DNA of 37,167 bases from Bacteroidales bacterium. Lineage in GTDB: Bacteria > Bacteroidota > Bacteroidia > Bacteroidales > Marinilabiliaceae. Shown one piece after another: positions 26,539 to 35,248 of this stretch. Position numbers and translations under genes: made by a program. Under the pieces are notes generated by a model that was given only the letters and a program-made list of their open reading frames with translations, did no database searches and was not told the origin of the DNA. Each line of letters starts with the position of its first letter. The first letter of the stretch is position 1. The stretch lies in assembly GCA_024401355.1 (NCBI GenBank), contig JAKSLF010000028.1, positions 1 through 37,167 on the forward strand. Reading direction: 5' to 3'.

Positions 26539-27825
26539 ATGACAAAACATTTGAAATGGTTTTCGCAGTTGGCAATGGCGCTTACTATGGCAGTAGGTTT
26601 TACTAGCTGTGAGGATGAGGATAATCAGCAGGAATTGGGCAACTGGATTAGAGTGGACGCTAGCTTCCCTGGAACAACACGCGGTGGTGCAGTATGTTTC
26701 CAGATAGGAAATACAGCGTACATAGGAACAGGTGCCAACACAACAAAGACTGAGGAGAAAGAACGTTACCGTGATTTCTATTCATGTACTACAGATGGCG
26801 AGGGTGGTCTTGCTTGGAGTGCACGTTGGGAGCGTACAGGTAATGGTGTTACATCAATGCCAGAAGTGTATACAGAAAACGGTGAGGTGAAGAAGGCGGC
26901 CGCTGGCCGTAATGGCGCAGTAGCCTTTGCATTGAATGGCAAGGGTTATGTAGGCTTGGGGTATGCAGGCAACAACTATTTGAAGGACTTCTGGGAGTAT
27001 GATCCAAATGGAATTCCAGATGCCAACGATTATCCATCGTTGCCAGCGGATGTGAAGGCAAAGTTTGGCTCGGAAGTTACAGGTAGCTGGAGAAAGATTG
27101 CAGATTATCCAGGTGACTCATGTGTTAATGCTGTTGCTTTTGTTCTCCATTCGAATAAAGATAATAAGGACTATGCATACGTAGGAACAGGTCAGGACTA
27201 CGATAAGAACTACCTTTGTGACTTCTATCGTTTTGATGGCGAAAAGTGGTCAGCAGGTGGTGCGGTCCCTCCAATCGGTCATAACCGTGCTCGAGCTGCT
27301 GCATTTACTTATAAGGCAAATGACGGAATTGAGTATGGCTATGTGATAGGTGGTACTGATGGTAACGAGAAGATGGACTGGTTCCAGCGTTTCAATCCAG
27401 AGACAAATTCATGGGAGGAGTTGCGTCGTGTGTCAGATGTACGTCGTGATACCTATGATGATTACTATATGATTTATCTATCTGCCTCTACTGCATTTGC
27501 CTTGCCAACCAATAGCTATACAGCAAAATATGGTGCTAAGGCGTATGTTACAACAGGTGGTTTTGGCGGACCATCAAGGTCTACATGGGAGTATGACCTT
27601 GAAGGTGACTATTGGATAAAGAAGACTGATTTTGAAGGTTATCAGCGTATGTTTGCTGTGTCATTCATTCTTGAGCAGGATAATCCTCGCACAGGTGAAA
27701 AGCAGTTTGTCCCATACGTTACAACAGGTTCTGATGGTGATATGTCAGTCACAAGTGGTGGTGGTAAGTTCTTTAATGATACATGGCTGTTTAACCCATA
27801 CGAGGCATACGACAGGCGTGATTAA
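26539..27825 (+). CDS. Kelch-repeat-like surface lipoprotein
   Basis: A 428-residue lipoprotein. The lipobox FTSC is followed by EDEDN, an acidic stretch typical of Bacteroidetes surface-lipoprotein export. The mature part repeats a propeller-blade pattern: GGAVCFQIGNTAYIGTG, GAVAFALNGKGYVGLG, NAVAFVLHSNKDNKDYAYVGTG, RARAAAFTY...GYVIGG and a blade ending AYVTTGG, each followed by a DFW/DFYRFD-like turn. This suggests a kelch-type beta-propeller of about five or six blades. The ligand is unknown. It has its own promoter and terminator, so it is monocistronic. Confidence 0.82.
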   Translation: MTKHLKWFSQLAMALTMAVGFTSCEDEDNQQELGNWIRVDASFPGTTRGGAVCFQIGNTAYIGTGANTTKTEEKERYRDFYSCTTDGEGGLAWSARWERTGNGVTSMPEVYTENGEVKKAAAGRNGAVAFALNGKGYVGLGYAGNNYLKDFWEYDPNGIPDANDYPSLPADVKAKFGSEVTGSWRKIADYPGDSCVNAVAFVLHSNKDNKDYAYVGTGQDYDKNYLCDFYRFDGEKWSAGGAVPPIGHNRARAAAFTYKANDGIEYGYVIGGTDGNEKMDWFQRFNPETNSWEELRRVSDVRRDTYDDYYMIYLSASTAFALPTNSYTAKYGAKAYVTTGGFGGPSRSTWEYDLEGDYWIKKTDFEGYQRMFAVSFILEQDNPRTGEKQFVPYVTTGSDGDMSVTSGGGKFFNDTWLFNPYEAYDRRD

Positions 27826-27843
27826 TCATTGGTTATGAAAAAT

Positions 27844-27904
27844 ATTCCTCTGTTGACTTACGTCGGTGATATGAACCACGTTGGTTTGCAGAGGAATTTT
27901 TTTT
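27844..27904 (+). terminator. Terminator after the kelch-like gene, with internal hairpin
   Basis: ATTCCTCTG (27844-27852) pairs with CAGAGGAAT (27889-27897), followed by a run of T. The 36-base loop itself can fold (ACGT-C-GGT with ACCACGT), which makes a two-tier structure, larger than the other terminators here. Confidence 0.75.
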
Positions 27905-27936
27905 GACTTGCTCATAGAAGTGCATTAGGAATAGCA

Positions 27937-28653
27937 ATGGAGAAAAGTGTGATAATTGCGCTAATTGTTGTTGCAGTTGTATTGGTTGTTCTTGCCATAG
28001 TTGTTATGGCCTATGTCAATCATGTGAACAAAACACGTCAGCGTGAGATTGACTTGATGCATCAGAACATAGAGTTTGAGATGAAATTCTTGAAGTCGCA
28101 GATTAATCCGCACTTCTTGTTCAATGCCATGAACAATATATATGCATTGTCGATAATCAAGTCGGAACGAACTCCAGAGATGATTCTGAAGCTGTCAGAC
28201 ATGCTTCGTTTTACTCTTTATGAGAGTGAAAACAAGAAGGTGAAAGTCGGACGTGAAGTGGATTATATAATAAACTTCATAGAGTTTCAGAAGATAAAGA
28301 TGGATAGCGAACCTAATATAAGGGTAGACATATCCAATTGCAACAAGGAACTGATGATAGAACCAATGTTGTTGGTGCCGTTTATCGAAAACAGTTTCAA
28401 GCATGGCAATATTGACAATACCAAGAAAGGCTGGCTTCAAGTCGAAATTAAGACCCTTGGTCCGATGCTTGTGTTCCAGGTTGCCAATTCATTGCCATCG
28501 ATAGCGATTAATAAGGATGTTGTTGGTGGCATCGGAGTAGAGAATGTCCGCAAGAGGCTTGATATGTTGTATCCTGGACGATATGAATTGAGTATAACGA
28601 CAGATGATTCGGAATTCAGAGTGTTCATGAAGATAGATACATTTATTAATTGA
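27937..28653 (+). CDS. LytS-type sensor histidine kinase
   Basis: A 238-residue His_kinase-family (LytS/YehU) protein. One membrane span (4-27) is followed by a short coil. QINPHFLFNAMNNI carries phosphoacceptor His59; the N-box PFIENSFKHG is at 148-157 and GGIGVENVRKRL near 198. There is no periplasmic sensory domain, so the signal must come through the membrane segment or a partner. The partner regulator gene starts 11 bases downstream. The pair is a standard LytS/LytTR two-component system. Confidence 0.92.
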   Translation: MEKSVIIALIVVAVVLVVLAIVVMAYVNHVNKTRQREIDLMHQNIEFEMKFLKSQINPHFLFNAMNNIYALSIIKSERTPEMILKLSDMLRFTLYESENKKVKVGREVDYIINFIEFQKIKMDSEPNIRVDISNCNKELMIEPMLLVPFIENSFKHGNIDNTKKGWLQVEIKTLGPMLVFQVANSLPSIAINKDVVGGIGVENVRKRLDMLYPGRYELSITTDDSEFRVFMKIDTFIN

Positions 28654-28664
28654 AAATCTGTTTT

Positions 28665-29441
28665 ATGAGCGACAAGATAAAATGTATAATAATAGACGAT
28701 GAGTTTCCTGCTCGTATTTTGCTGAAGGAATTCGTCGAAAAAGTACCTATGCTGGAATTGCTTGGCAGTTATAAATCTGGTATAGAGGCTTTGCCCGTAA
28801 TTCAGGCTGGAGATGTCGATTTGATGTTCCTTGACATTCAGATGCCTGACATAACAGGTGTGAACTTTATAAAGATGCTCTCAAAGAAGCCGCTTGTAGT
28901 TTTTACAACAGCATATTCAGAGTATGCTATAGAAAGTTATCAGCTCGATGTACTGGATTACCTGCTGAAGCCGTTTTCGTTTGATCGATTCATGCAGGCT
29001 GTGGGCAAAGCTATGACGCGTATGTCTCAGGCTCAGGCTCAGACTCAGTCGCCTGCTTCGACAGATGATGATGTGCCGGAGGAGCCTGGTAATGAATATT
29101 TGTTCGTCAAGGGTGAGCATAAGTTGTTCAGAATCAAAATAGACCTGATATCCTATATAGAAGGTATGCGTGAGTACGTGACCATCTATTGTGATAATGG
29201 TGAAAAGGTTATTATCTTGGAATCGCTCAGGAACTTGGAGGAGATGTTGCCTCAGTCGAAATTTATGCGAATCCATAAATCATATATAGTGCGTATTGAC
29301 AAGATTAAATCACTATATGGCGCCCAGATTTCATTGGATGGCATTAGTGAATATTTCCCTATAGGCAAGTCGTATGTAGATAATGTGAAGAAACTATTTG
29401 TCAAAGAGAAAATCAAGAATGAAAATAATGAAATATTATAG
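28665..29441 (+). CDS. LytTR-family response regulator
   Basis: A 258-residue regulator. The receiver domain has Asp11/Asp12, phospho-acceptor Asp57 (FLDIQMPD), Thr at TTAYSEYA and Lys102 (LLKPFSF). A low-complexity linker (AQAQTQSPASTDDD) leads to a LytTR DNA-binding domain (about 145-250: FRIKIDLISYIEGMREYVTI, FMRIHKSYIV, FPIGKSY). TTG 28650 is a possible earlier start; ATG 28665 gives the normal N-terminus. The end overlaps the lytic transglycosylase gene by 23 bases, which suggests joint expression. Confidence 0.93.
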   Translation: MSDKIKCIIIDDEFPARILLKEFVEKVPMLELLGSYKSGIEALPVIQAGDVDLMFLDIQMPDITGVNFIKMLSKKPLVVFTTAYSEYAIESYQLDVLDYLLKPFSFDRFMQAVGKAMTRMSQAQAQTQSPASTDDDVPEEPGNEYLFVKGEHKLFRIKIDLISYIEGMREYVTIYCDNGEKVIILESLRNLEEMLPQSKFMRIHKSYIVRIDKIKSLYGAQISLDGISEYFPIGKSYVDNVKKLFVKEKIKNENNEIL

Positions 29442-30816
29442 AGTTTGTGGCTTGTTTTTGATGATGGCCTTGTGTGATTCTGCGTATTCGCAGAGTATAG
29501 ATACCGAGACCGTCGATAGTGATGAAGTCGCAGCACAGGAAGCTATGGAAGCGGAAGAAATGGCCGCAGAGTCAGATTCGGCAGTAGTTGCTGAACTTCT
29601 TTTTATGACACCAGCGGTAGACAGTCTTCTGAATGCATGGTATGCTAACAGAGAACTGGTTGTCAATGATTTTGTCCCTGATACGATAGCTGCAGCAGAT
29701 ACGTTGATCAATGGAATCCCCGACGAAGTCTTTGTAGATCGTCTGCAGGCTATGCAGTCGATGATCCCGATGACATATAATGAGCAAGTGAAGCGTTTTA
29801 TAGAGTTGTATGTCGTTAAACGTCGTGCACTTGTACAGCGAATGCTTGGTCAGGCTAAATACTATTTCCCTATGTTTGAGGAGGCGCTTGATGCTCAAGG
29901 GTTGCCTTTGGAACTGAAGTTCTTGCCTATAATAGAGAGTGCCTTGAATCCTCGTGCATATTCGCGTGCAGGTGCATCTGGCTTGTGGCAGTTCATGTAC
30001 TATACTGGAAAACGTTACGACTTGCAGGTCAACTCATACATTGATGAACGTTGTGATCCTTATAAGGCTTCGTGGGCCGCTGCTAAATTCCTTGGCGAAC
30101 TTTATTCTATCTATCACAATTGGCATCTTGCTATTGCGGCATACAATTGTGGCCCTGGTAATGTCAATAGGGCTATTGCCCGTTCAGGAGGACAAAAGGA
30201 CTTCTGGAAAATATATTATCATCTGCCACGCGAAACCAGAGGCTATGTTCCTGCATTCATTGCTGCAGCCTATGCCATGACGTATGCTGCAGAGCATCAG
30301 TTGTATGCAACGGCAACCAACAAGCCAGTGGCTGCGGATACTATAATGGTTACTCGTCCGCTTCATTTCGAGCAGGTTTCGTCAAAATTAGGTTTACCAG
30401 TTGATCTTTTGCGCGAATTGAACCCTCAGTATCGCCATGATATAATACCAGCTCAGAATGGAAAGAATTATGCTCTCAGATTGCCAGTAGAGCTTACATT
30501 GGCATTTGCTGCGCATGAAGATTCTATTTATGCATATCAGAAAGAGAAGTATTTTCCTGACAATAAGATTGTTGCAGTATCTGATGCAAAATATGTTCCT
30601 GGTGCAGCACCTGCTAATAGTGCCAAGTTGATATACACAGTTAAAAAAGACGATGTTCCGGGATCTATAGCATCTAGATTTGGTGTCCGTCTCAACGACT
30701 TGAAATATTGGAATGGCATGCGTCGTAATATTATACGCATAGGACAAAAGCTGGTCATATACGTTCCGAAATCACGTGCCGACAAATATGCAGGAATGGC
30801 TCAAATAGTTAAATAA
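29419..30816 (+). CDS. MltD-like membrane-bound lytic transglycosylase with LysM
   Basis: A 465-residue exported enzyme that cleaves peptidoglycan glycan strands. The signal peptide ends near SAYS-QS and an acidic Glu/Ala-rich stretch follows. The SLT domain (about 155-270) has catalytic Glu173 in PIIESALNP, then SGLWQFM and AYNCGPGNV. A C-terminal LysM (IYTVKKDDVPGSIASRFGV...IRIGQKLVIYVP) binds peptidoglycan, and a degenerate LysM-like unit lies before it. ATG 29419 or 29428 both fit a signal peptide inside the regulator gene. Coupling to a LytS/LytTR pair hints at regulated wall turnover. Confidence 0.9.
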   Translation: MKIMKYYRVCGLFLMMALCDSAYSQSIDTETVDSDEVAAQEAMEAEEMAAESDSAVVAELLFMTPAVDSLLNAWYANRELVVNDFVPDTIAAADTLINGIPDEVFVDRLQAMQSMIPMTYNEQVKRFIELYVVKRRALVQRMLGQAKYYFPMFEEALDAQGLPLELKFLPIIESALNPRAYSRAGASGLWQFMYYTGKRYDLQVNSYIDERCDPYKASWAAAKFLGELYSIYHNWHLAIAAYNCGPGNVNRAIARSGGQKDFWKIYYHLPRETRGYVPAFIAAAYAMTYAAEHQLYATATNKPVAADTIMVTRPLHFEQVSSKLGLPVDLLRELNPQYRHDIIPAQNGKNYALRLPVELTLAFAAHEDSIYAYQKEKYFPDNKIVAVSDAKYVPGAAPANSAKLIYTVKKDDVPGSIASRFGVRLNDLKYWNGMRRNIIRIGQKLVIYVPKSRADKYAGMAQIVK

Positions 30817-30830
30817 TATATGATGTCGAT

Positions 30831-31736
30831 ATGAATCGTTATTTGTTGTTTGCGGTTTTATTAGTGTTGTCTTGTCTCGATGGTTATTCGCAGTTCAATC
30901 CAGATCTTGATGCAACCAAAGGACGTCGTAAATCAGCGACAATGCGTGATGATCAGTTGTGGCATCATGAGACTGCAAGAACTTCATATCGTAAGGCAGG
31001 AAATGTGAGCGTGTTGACAGCATCACGTGTGGGCATTACTGAGAGAATGGAATTGTCCACATATCTCGCAGCCGATTTTTTTCAGCCCAATGTTATGCTT
31101 AAATGCAGATGGAATAGTGATCCTAAATTGTGGTTCTTCTCATCTCGTTTTAATATTGGTAGTGCCTATCCCGGACTCTTCTATGCACAAAAACATGATA
31201 AAGAAAAATTTGTGCGACGTGAAGATAAGTTGCCTTTGGCAATAGAGTTCGGTCATGAGTTGATGATAAGCCGTCGCTTTTCTGGTGATGTTAACTGTAC
31301 AGATGGAAGTGACTATCTTATTTTGACGGCTTCGCTCGGTACATATATGGGAGCGGCATTTCGTGAAGGATCTGTTCCGCAGATACCACGCCATTTCCTG
31401 GCAAACCGAAGCGAAGTGTTGCTTGATAACGACTTCCTCGCCAGCCTAAAGATTTGGGCTGATTGGCGTATGTTGAAATGGGCAAATATGCATTGTGGTG
31501 TCCGTCTTTTTAATTGGTCGTTTGATCGAAATTTTGCATTCGAATTTCAGGCTGAGGCAGAAGGCTTTATTGTTAATGAGTTTAGTGTCAAGTTAGGTGG
31601 TGCGTTGAGTATTGCTAATTATGAGTCAGTTTCTCGCAAAGTTGGTGCTGTGCCGATTGTCGACCTTGTCTATTACTTTGGAAAACGCAAGTCGAAAGAG
31701 CGAGACCTATTTAATCCTAACGGCAAATTATATTGA
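30831..31736 (+). CDS. Uncharacterised exported protein, possible outer-membrane barrel
   Basis: A 301-residue protein I do not recognise. The signal peptide is MNRYLLFAVLLVLSCLDGYS-QF. The mature part has alternating aromatic strands (for example PKLWFFSSRFNIGSAYPGLFY, MHCGVRLFNWSFDRNFAFEFQAEAEGF) and a near-terminal IVDLVYYFGKRK, suggesting a small barrel or barrel-like protein. It starts 14 bases after the lytic transglycosylase gene, so it is probably in the same operon. Function unknown. Confidence 0.65.
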   Translation: MNRYLLFAVLLVLSCLDGYSQFNPDLDATKGRRKSATMRDDQLWHHETARTSYRKAGNVSVLTASRVGITERMELSTYLAADFFQPNVMLKCRWNSDPKLWFFSSRFNIGSAYPGLFYAQKHDKEKFVRREDKLPLAIEFGHELMISRRFSGDVNCTDGSDYLILTASLGTYMGAAFREGSVPQIPRHFLANRSEVLLDNDFLASLKIWADWRMLKWANMHCGVRLFNWSFDRNFAFEFQAEAEGFIVNEFSVKLGGALSIANYESVSRKVGAVPIVDLVYYFGKRKSKERDLFNPNGKLY

Positions 31737-31754
31737 TATCCAGTAAATTAAAAG

Positions 31755-31786
31755 AGGCACGCCCGATATCTCATCGTGCAGTGCCT
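31755..31786. terminator. Stem-loop, possible terminator
   Basis: AGGCAC (31755-31760) pairs with GTGCCT (31781-31786), and CGAT (64-67) with ATCG (73-76) inside. The plus side lacks a T-run; on the minus strand it is followed by CTCTTTTAATTT. It could end the upstream operon weakly, or end a leftward transcript. Confidence 0.45.
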
Positions 31787-32002
31787 ATCACTCAAAAAAG
31801 AACAGCTAATAGTTTTTCTTTATAGCCTTACCCCCCTGAGTATAGCACCATTTAACTGCTCTTTTATATTTTTGCTGTAAAGTTATAAGATATTAATCTC
31901 AAATACAAATTAAATGTAAGTAAAAATATAAAAATACTTTCATTTTAATATTAATGTGATTATGGTGACTCGATTTTCGATTGTTTCTGCTTTTTTTTAT
32001 AC

Positions 32003-32032
32003 TTTTTTTGTTTTTGTTTTTGTTTTACTTTG
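32003..32032 (+). promoter_or_regulatory. T-rich tract and weak promoter of the FISUMP gene
   Basis: Runs T7-G-T5-G-T5-G-T4 end in TTACTTTG (32025-32032), seven of eight to TAnnTTTG. A TTTG at 32007-32010 is 14 bases upstream, shorter than the ideal 19. Confidence 0.35.
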
Positions 32033-32084
32033 TGCCCCGTAATTAGATACTCTATAAATTTGAACATATATATAAGATAGTAAA

Positions 32085-33560
32085 ATGAAAAAGTGTGTTT
32101 TCTTCCTTTTGTCTGTATCAATCCTCTTCTCTTTGTGCCGTTGCACAGAAGATGACGACAAAGTAATCTTTGATGGCGATCTGATTGTCGAGTCAGATTT
32201 TGAGGACGGCAGTGTTGTTACTGATTCTGAGGTAACATTCAAGGTGAGATATAGTGGTAATATTTCTGGTGATGTTGGTGATAGAGAACCAAACTATACA
32301 TACAAGTTCTATGTCGGAGTTGACCCAGATGATTTGAAAGAGTACAAGTCCAATACACCTCGACTGGAACCATACAAGAGATATTATTGGTACGCTGTTT
32401 ATGAAGCATTTGGCGTCGTTGGTAAAAAGACAGAGATGCGTACATTCTACTATGTTCCTTCTGTAGTAGCTACAACAGAGAATGGAGACGGAGAATGGTC
32501 CACTACATTGAAATGGAATGAGATAGGCGAGAATATGTTGCCAACAACCATAAAGGTGACTCCAAATATTGAAGGCTATCCATTCGAGGATAATATAGAG
32601 ATTAAGCCTGGTCAGAACTCATATAAGTTTAAGTTGGGAGATGCTGGCAGTCCGACAAATGCAGCATATACACATTGGTGGGATGACTCAAAGGCCATAT
32701 ATTGTGAGCCTATCGTTTACACCTATAATTTCACGATTAGTGTAAAGGTTGACGACAGGACTTTCGATTTCCCACAGGAAGTGAAGGATATTATTATCAA
32801 TAAGCAGGATGTAGTTAAAGATCATGAGTTTAATGTATACCGTCTTGCAAAGATTGGTAATAAGATATGGACTATTGATGACTATAGAGCGAAAACATAC
32901 TATGATCCTTTTGACGCTAAATATGTTGAACCAGATTATGGCCTTTATGTAAATGAAAAAACATGTGCAGCTTACTATAATACTGATGTTTTTAACTTTA
33001 GTAAAGTCTCATCTGACAATACAAACAATAGTATTCCCCAAGGATTCCATATTTCTACAGAACAGGATTGGTTGGATTTAGAGGCATACTATGGGGTTGT
33101 TTCTGATTTGAAATATGGGAATGAAAATGATTACTGGGTGTTTTCTCTATTCGATTTTGAAGACATGCCTAGTAGGAATGGATGGTTTAATAGTTATTTG
33201 TATACAGGTAATGACCAGCATATCAAAGCAAAATTGTCTTCGCAGTATGGATGGGAAACTGATGCACTTAACGACTCAGTTGTACAAAGTATTGGTATAG
33301 GTGCGATATTCAATGCTAAACCGACAGAATATGGTGTTTATTACAAACGTGGTTACAAAACTTGTAGTGTCGGTTATTACGTACCCAACGGATGGAATAG
33401 GTATTTAACATCAGAATCAAATGGCATAGCCCGTGAGTTTGAGGATCCTGAAAAGTCGCTTAACTTTTCTATTAGATTGGTAAAAGACGAATGTCTGTTT
33501 TCATACAAAATAAGGCAGCGAACAGTCCAATCTGTTCGCTGCCTATTCCGTTCCCTATAA
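32085..33560 (+). CDS. FISUMP-domain lipoprotein
   Basis: A 491-residue lipoprotein. The signal peptide ends at a lipobox-like LCRC, followed by TEDDDK, an acidic surface-export pattern. The first half is beta-rich and unassigned. The second half resembles the Fibrobacter succinogenes major paralogous (FISUMP) domain: VYRLAKIGNKIWTIDDYRAK, GLYVNEKTCAAYYN, PQGFHISTEQDWLDLEAYYG and a late FSIRLVKDE. FISUMP domains occur in surface proteins of unknown ligand. The last 17 or so codons are encoded by a terminator hairpin; a stop in the +1 frame (33511-33513) stands just before it, so the natural end may be earlier. Confidence 0.78.
   Translation: MKKCVFFLLSVSILFSLCRCTEDDDKVIFDGDLIVESDFEDGSVVTDSEVTFKVRYSGNISGDVGDREPNYTYKFYVGVDPDDLKEYKSNTPRLEPYKRYYWYAVYEAFGVVGKKTEMRTFYYVPSVVATTENGDGEWSTTLKWNEIGENMLPTTIKVTPNIEGYPFEDNIEIKPGQNSYKFKLGDAGSPTNAAYTHWWDDSKAIYCEPIVYTYNFTISVKVDDRTFDFPQEVKDIIINKQDVVKDHEFNVYRLAKIGNKIWTIDDYRAKTYYDPFDAKYVEPDYGLYVNEKTCAAYYNTDVFNFSKVSSDNTNNSIPQGFHISTEQDWLDLEAYYGVVSDLKYGNENDYWVFSLFDFEDMPSRNGWFNSYLYTGNDQHIKAKLSSQYGWETDALNDSVVQSIGIGAIFNAKPTEYGVYYKRGYKTCSVGYYVPNGWNRYLTSESNGIAREFEDPEKSLNFSIRLVKDECLFSYKIRQRTVQSVRCLFRSL
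33513..33544. terminator. Bidirectional terminator hairpin between convergent genes
   Basis: A perfect 13-bp stem: AGGCAGCGAACAG (33513-33525) with CTGTTCGCTGCCT (33532-33544), 6-base loop. The minus side ends in TTATTTTG, so it suits the leftward lipoprotein gene best; it also overlaps the 3' end of the FISUMP frame. Confidence 0.85.
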
Positions 33561-33570
33561 TTGAGAATAA

Positions 33571-34422
33571 TTACTTTCCTATAATGATAAGATAGTGTGT
33601 TGTTGCCCAGAACTTCTCCTGATTCTTGATGTTAAGAGTGATGTTGCCATCTGCACCTTCGTCAAGTGAATATGAATCTTCTGGGTGTACAGATACGACC
33701 TTGCTTACCTTCTTGACGTTAAGTGGAATTGACTTAACTTCCTTGATGTTGACCTTAGTGAAGAGTTTCTCCTCGAAGTTGCCAGTTGCCTTTTTGCCCT
33801 TGAACAAACCTGTCTCAATTAATCCGTTGTCCTTCAAGAAGCCCTTTTCGCCTACAACATACCATGCTGTTTCAAGTTCGTCTGTTGCTGTAGCAAGTGA
33901 TTCGTCAACCTTGTTCTTCGCAATTGCAAGTGAGTCGACTGATGTTGACAATTTTATAACAGCATTGTTGAGGAATCCTATTTCAATGTTCTTTTCCTCA
34001 AGCATTGTGTTGAGTCGTGCTATTTCCTGGTTCTGCTGCTCAATCTGGCTGTTGAGAACGCTGATGATAGCTTCAAGCTCCTTGCTGTTTTTGGTGGCTT
34101 TTGCCAACTGTGCCTGGAGGCTGGCAACCTTTTTCTTGTTGCTTTCGAGTGCCTGCTCAATAGCGTTGAGGTCGTTCTGAATCTGGTTCTGAGTTGAACC
34201 TTCAGCAAGGCTTACGCTGATGATGCCCTCTTTCTCCTTGATTGTTGCAATGTTGTTCTGGATGTCAGACATTGTCTCTGCAAGAAGACCCATGCTGCTG
34301 TCTTTGAGGTCGTTTACAGACTGAAGTGAATCTACGCGAGCCTGAAGTTCCTCAACCTTTTTCTGGTTGCATGATGTCAGCGTGAGTAATGCTGCTGCAA
34401 CGCTGAAGATAATTTTTTTCAT
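33571..34422 (-). CDS. Coiled-coil lipoprotein, uncharacterised
   Basis: A 283-residue lipoprotein: signal peptide and lipobox LTSC, then NQKK. Residues 20-175 form a long coiled coil (for example KKVASLQAQLAKATKNSKELEAI written in heptads, and QEIARLNTMLEEKNIEIGFL). The C-terminal 100 residues are a compact domain with AWYVVGEKGFLKDNGLI and KVVSVHPEDSYSL. I recognise this only as a conserved Bacteroidetes hypothetical; a spacer or tether role in the periplasm is a guess. It follows rsmI by 85 bases, with a weak minus-strand -7 box (TAATATTG, 34463-34470). Confidence 0.78.
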   Translation of the reverse strand: MKKIIFSVAAALLTLTSCNQKKVEELQARVDSLQSVNDLKDSSMGLLAETMSDIQNNIATIKEKEGIISVSLAEGSTQNQIQNDLNAIEQALESNKKKVASLQAQLAKATKNSKELEAIISVLNSQIEQQNQEIARLNTMLEEKNIEIGFLNNAVIKLSTSVDSLAIAKNKVDESLATATDELETAWYVVGEKGFLKDNGLIETGLFKGKKATGNFEEKLFTKVNIKEVKSIPLNVKKVSKVVSVHPEDSYSLDEGADGNITLNIKNQEKFWATTHYLIIIGK

Positions 34423-34507
34423 TTCTAATATTTTTATTTGTTGTTTGTTATCAAATTTTCTGCAATATTACGCATAAAAATCGTAGTGTATTCTCTATTA
34501 TGTTTTT

Positions 34508-35230
34508 TTAATTATTTTCTTCGTCTTCATCGTCGTCGTTGGCCTTGCTTTTGAGTTTTCTGTTGAGGCCTTCGACAATCATCACGATTTCTCCCTTTGG
34601 TGGACATTCTGTGAAATGATCTACTAGTTCGGCCAATGTGCCTCTGACAGTCTCTTCGTGTATTTTACTGATTTCGCGACTCACACTAGCTCTTCTGTCG
34701 TTGCCCATGACTTCAGCAAGTTGCTGTAGTGTCTTGACTAGGCGGAATGGCGACTCATATATAATCATTGTATGAGTTTCTGTCGCCAGCTGCTGTATGG
34801 CGGTCTGTCTTCCTTTCTTGTGCGGCAGAAATCCCTCAAAGCAGAATTTGTCGTTAGGTAATCCGCTGTTTACGAGTGCAGGTACAAATGCTGTTGCTCC
34901 TGGCAGACATTCTACGTCTATGCCATTGTCGATGCACGACTTGACAAGAAGGTACCCAGGGTCAGATATGGCTGGTGTGCCGGCATCAGAGACGAGCGCT
35001 ACGGTTTCCCCTGCAGCAATCCTTTGTGTCAGGTTGTCGACAACTTGATGTTCGTTGAATTTGTGGTAGCTTATTAATTTAGTTTCGATACCAAAATGTT
35101 TGAACAGGTTGCCCGATGTTCTCGTGTCTTCAGCTAGCACAAATGATGCCTCCTTGAGTATTCTCAATGCACGTGCTGTGATGTCCTCGAGGTTGCCTAC
35201 AGGAGTAGGGACTACATATAGCTTGCCCAT
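34508..35230 (-). CDS. rsmI: 16S rRNA (cytidine-1402-2'-O)-methyltransferase RsmI
   Basis: A 240-residue tetrapyrrole-methylase-fold enzyme that methylates the 2'-O of C1402 in 16S rRNA using SAM. The start KLYVVPTPVGNLEDIT is the family signature, followed by LAEDTRTSG, SDAGTPAISDPGY, PGATAFVPAL and GEIVMIVEG. It ends in an acidic tail (DDDEDEENN). Length fits the shorter members of the family. It starts 18 bases downstream of the uncharacterised gene at 35249-35959, so the two are co-transcribed. Confidence 0.96.
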   Translation of the reverse strand: MGKLYVVPTPVGNLEDITARALRILKEASFVLAEDTRTSGNLFKHFGIETKLISYHKFNEHQVVDNLTQRIAAGETVALVSDAGTPAISDPGYLLVKSCIDNGIDVECLPGATAFVPALVNSGLPNDKFCFEGFLPHKKGRQTAIQQLATETHTMIIYESPFRLVKTLQQLAEVMGNDRRASVSREISKIHEETVRGTLAELVDHFTECPPKGEIVMIVEGLNRKLKSKANDDDEDEENN

Positions 35231-35248
35231 GTCTACAACTTTTTCAAA

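Larger units (their letters stand above)
31737..32084. other. Gene-free region before the FISUMP gene
   Basis: These 348 bases hold no credible gene. The left part has the stem-loop at 31755-31786; 31880-31960 is AT-rich without a clear signal; 31991-32032 is a T-rich tract with a promoter-like end. The final 50 bases are a leader with no obvious structure. Confidence 0.6.
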
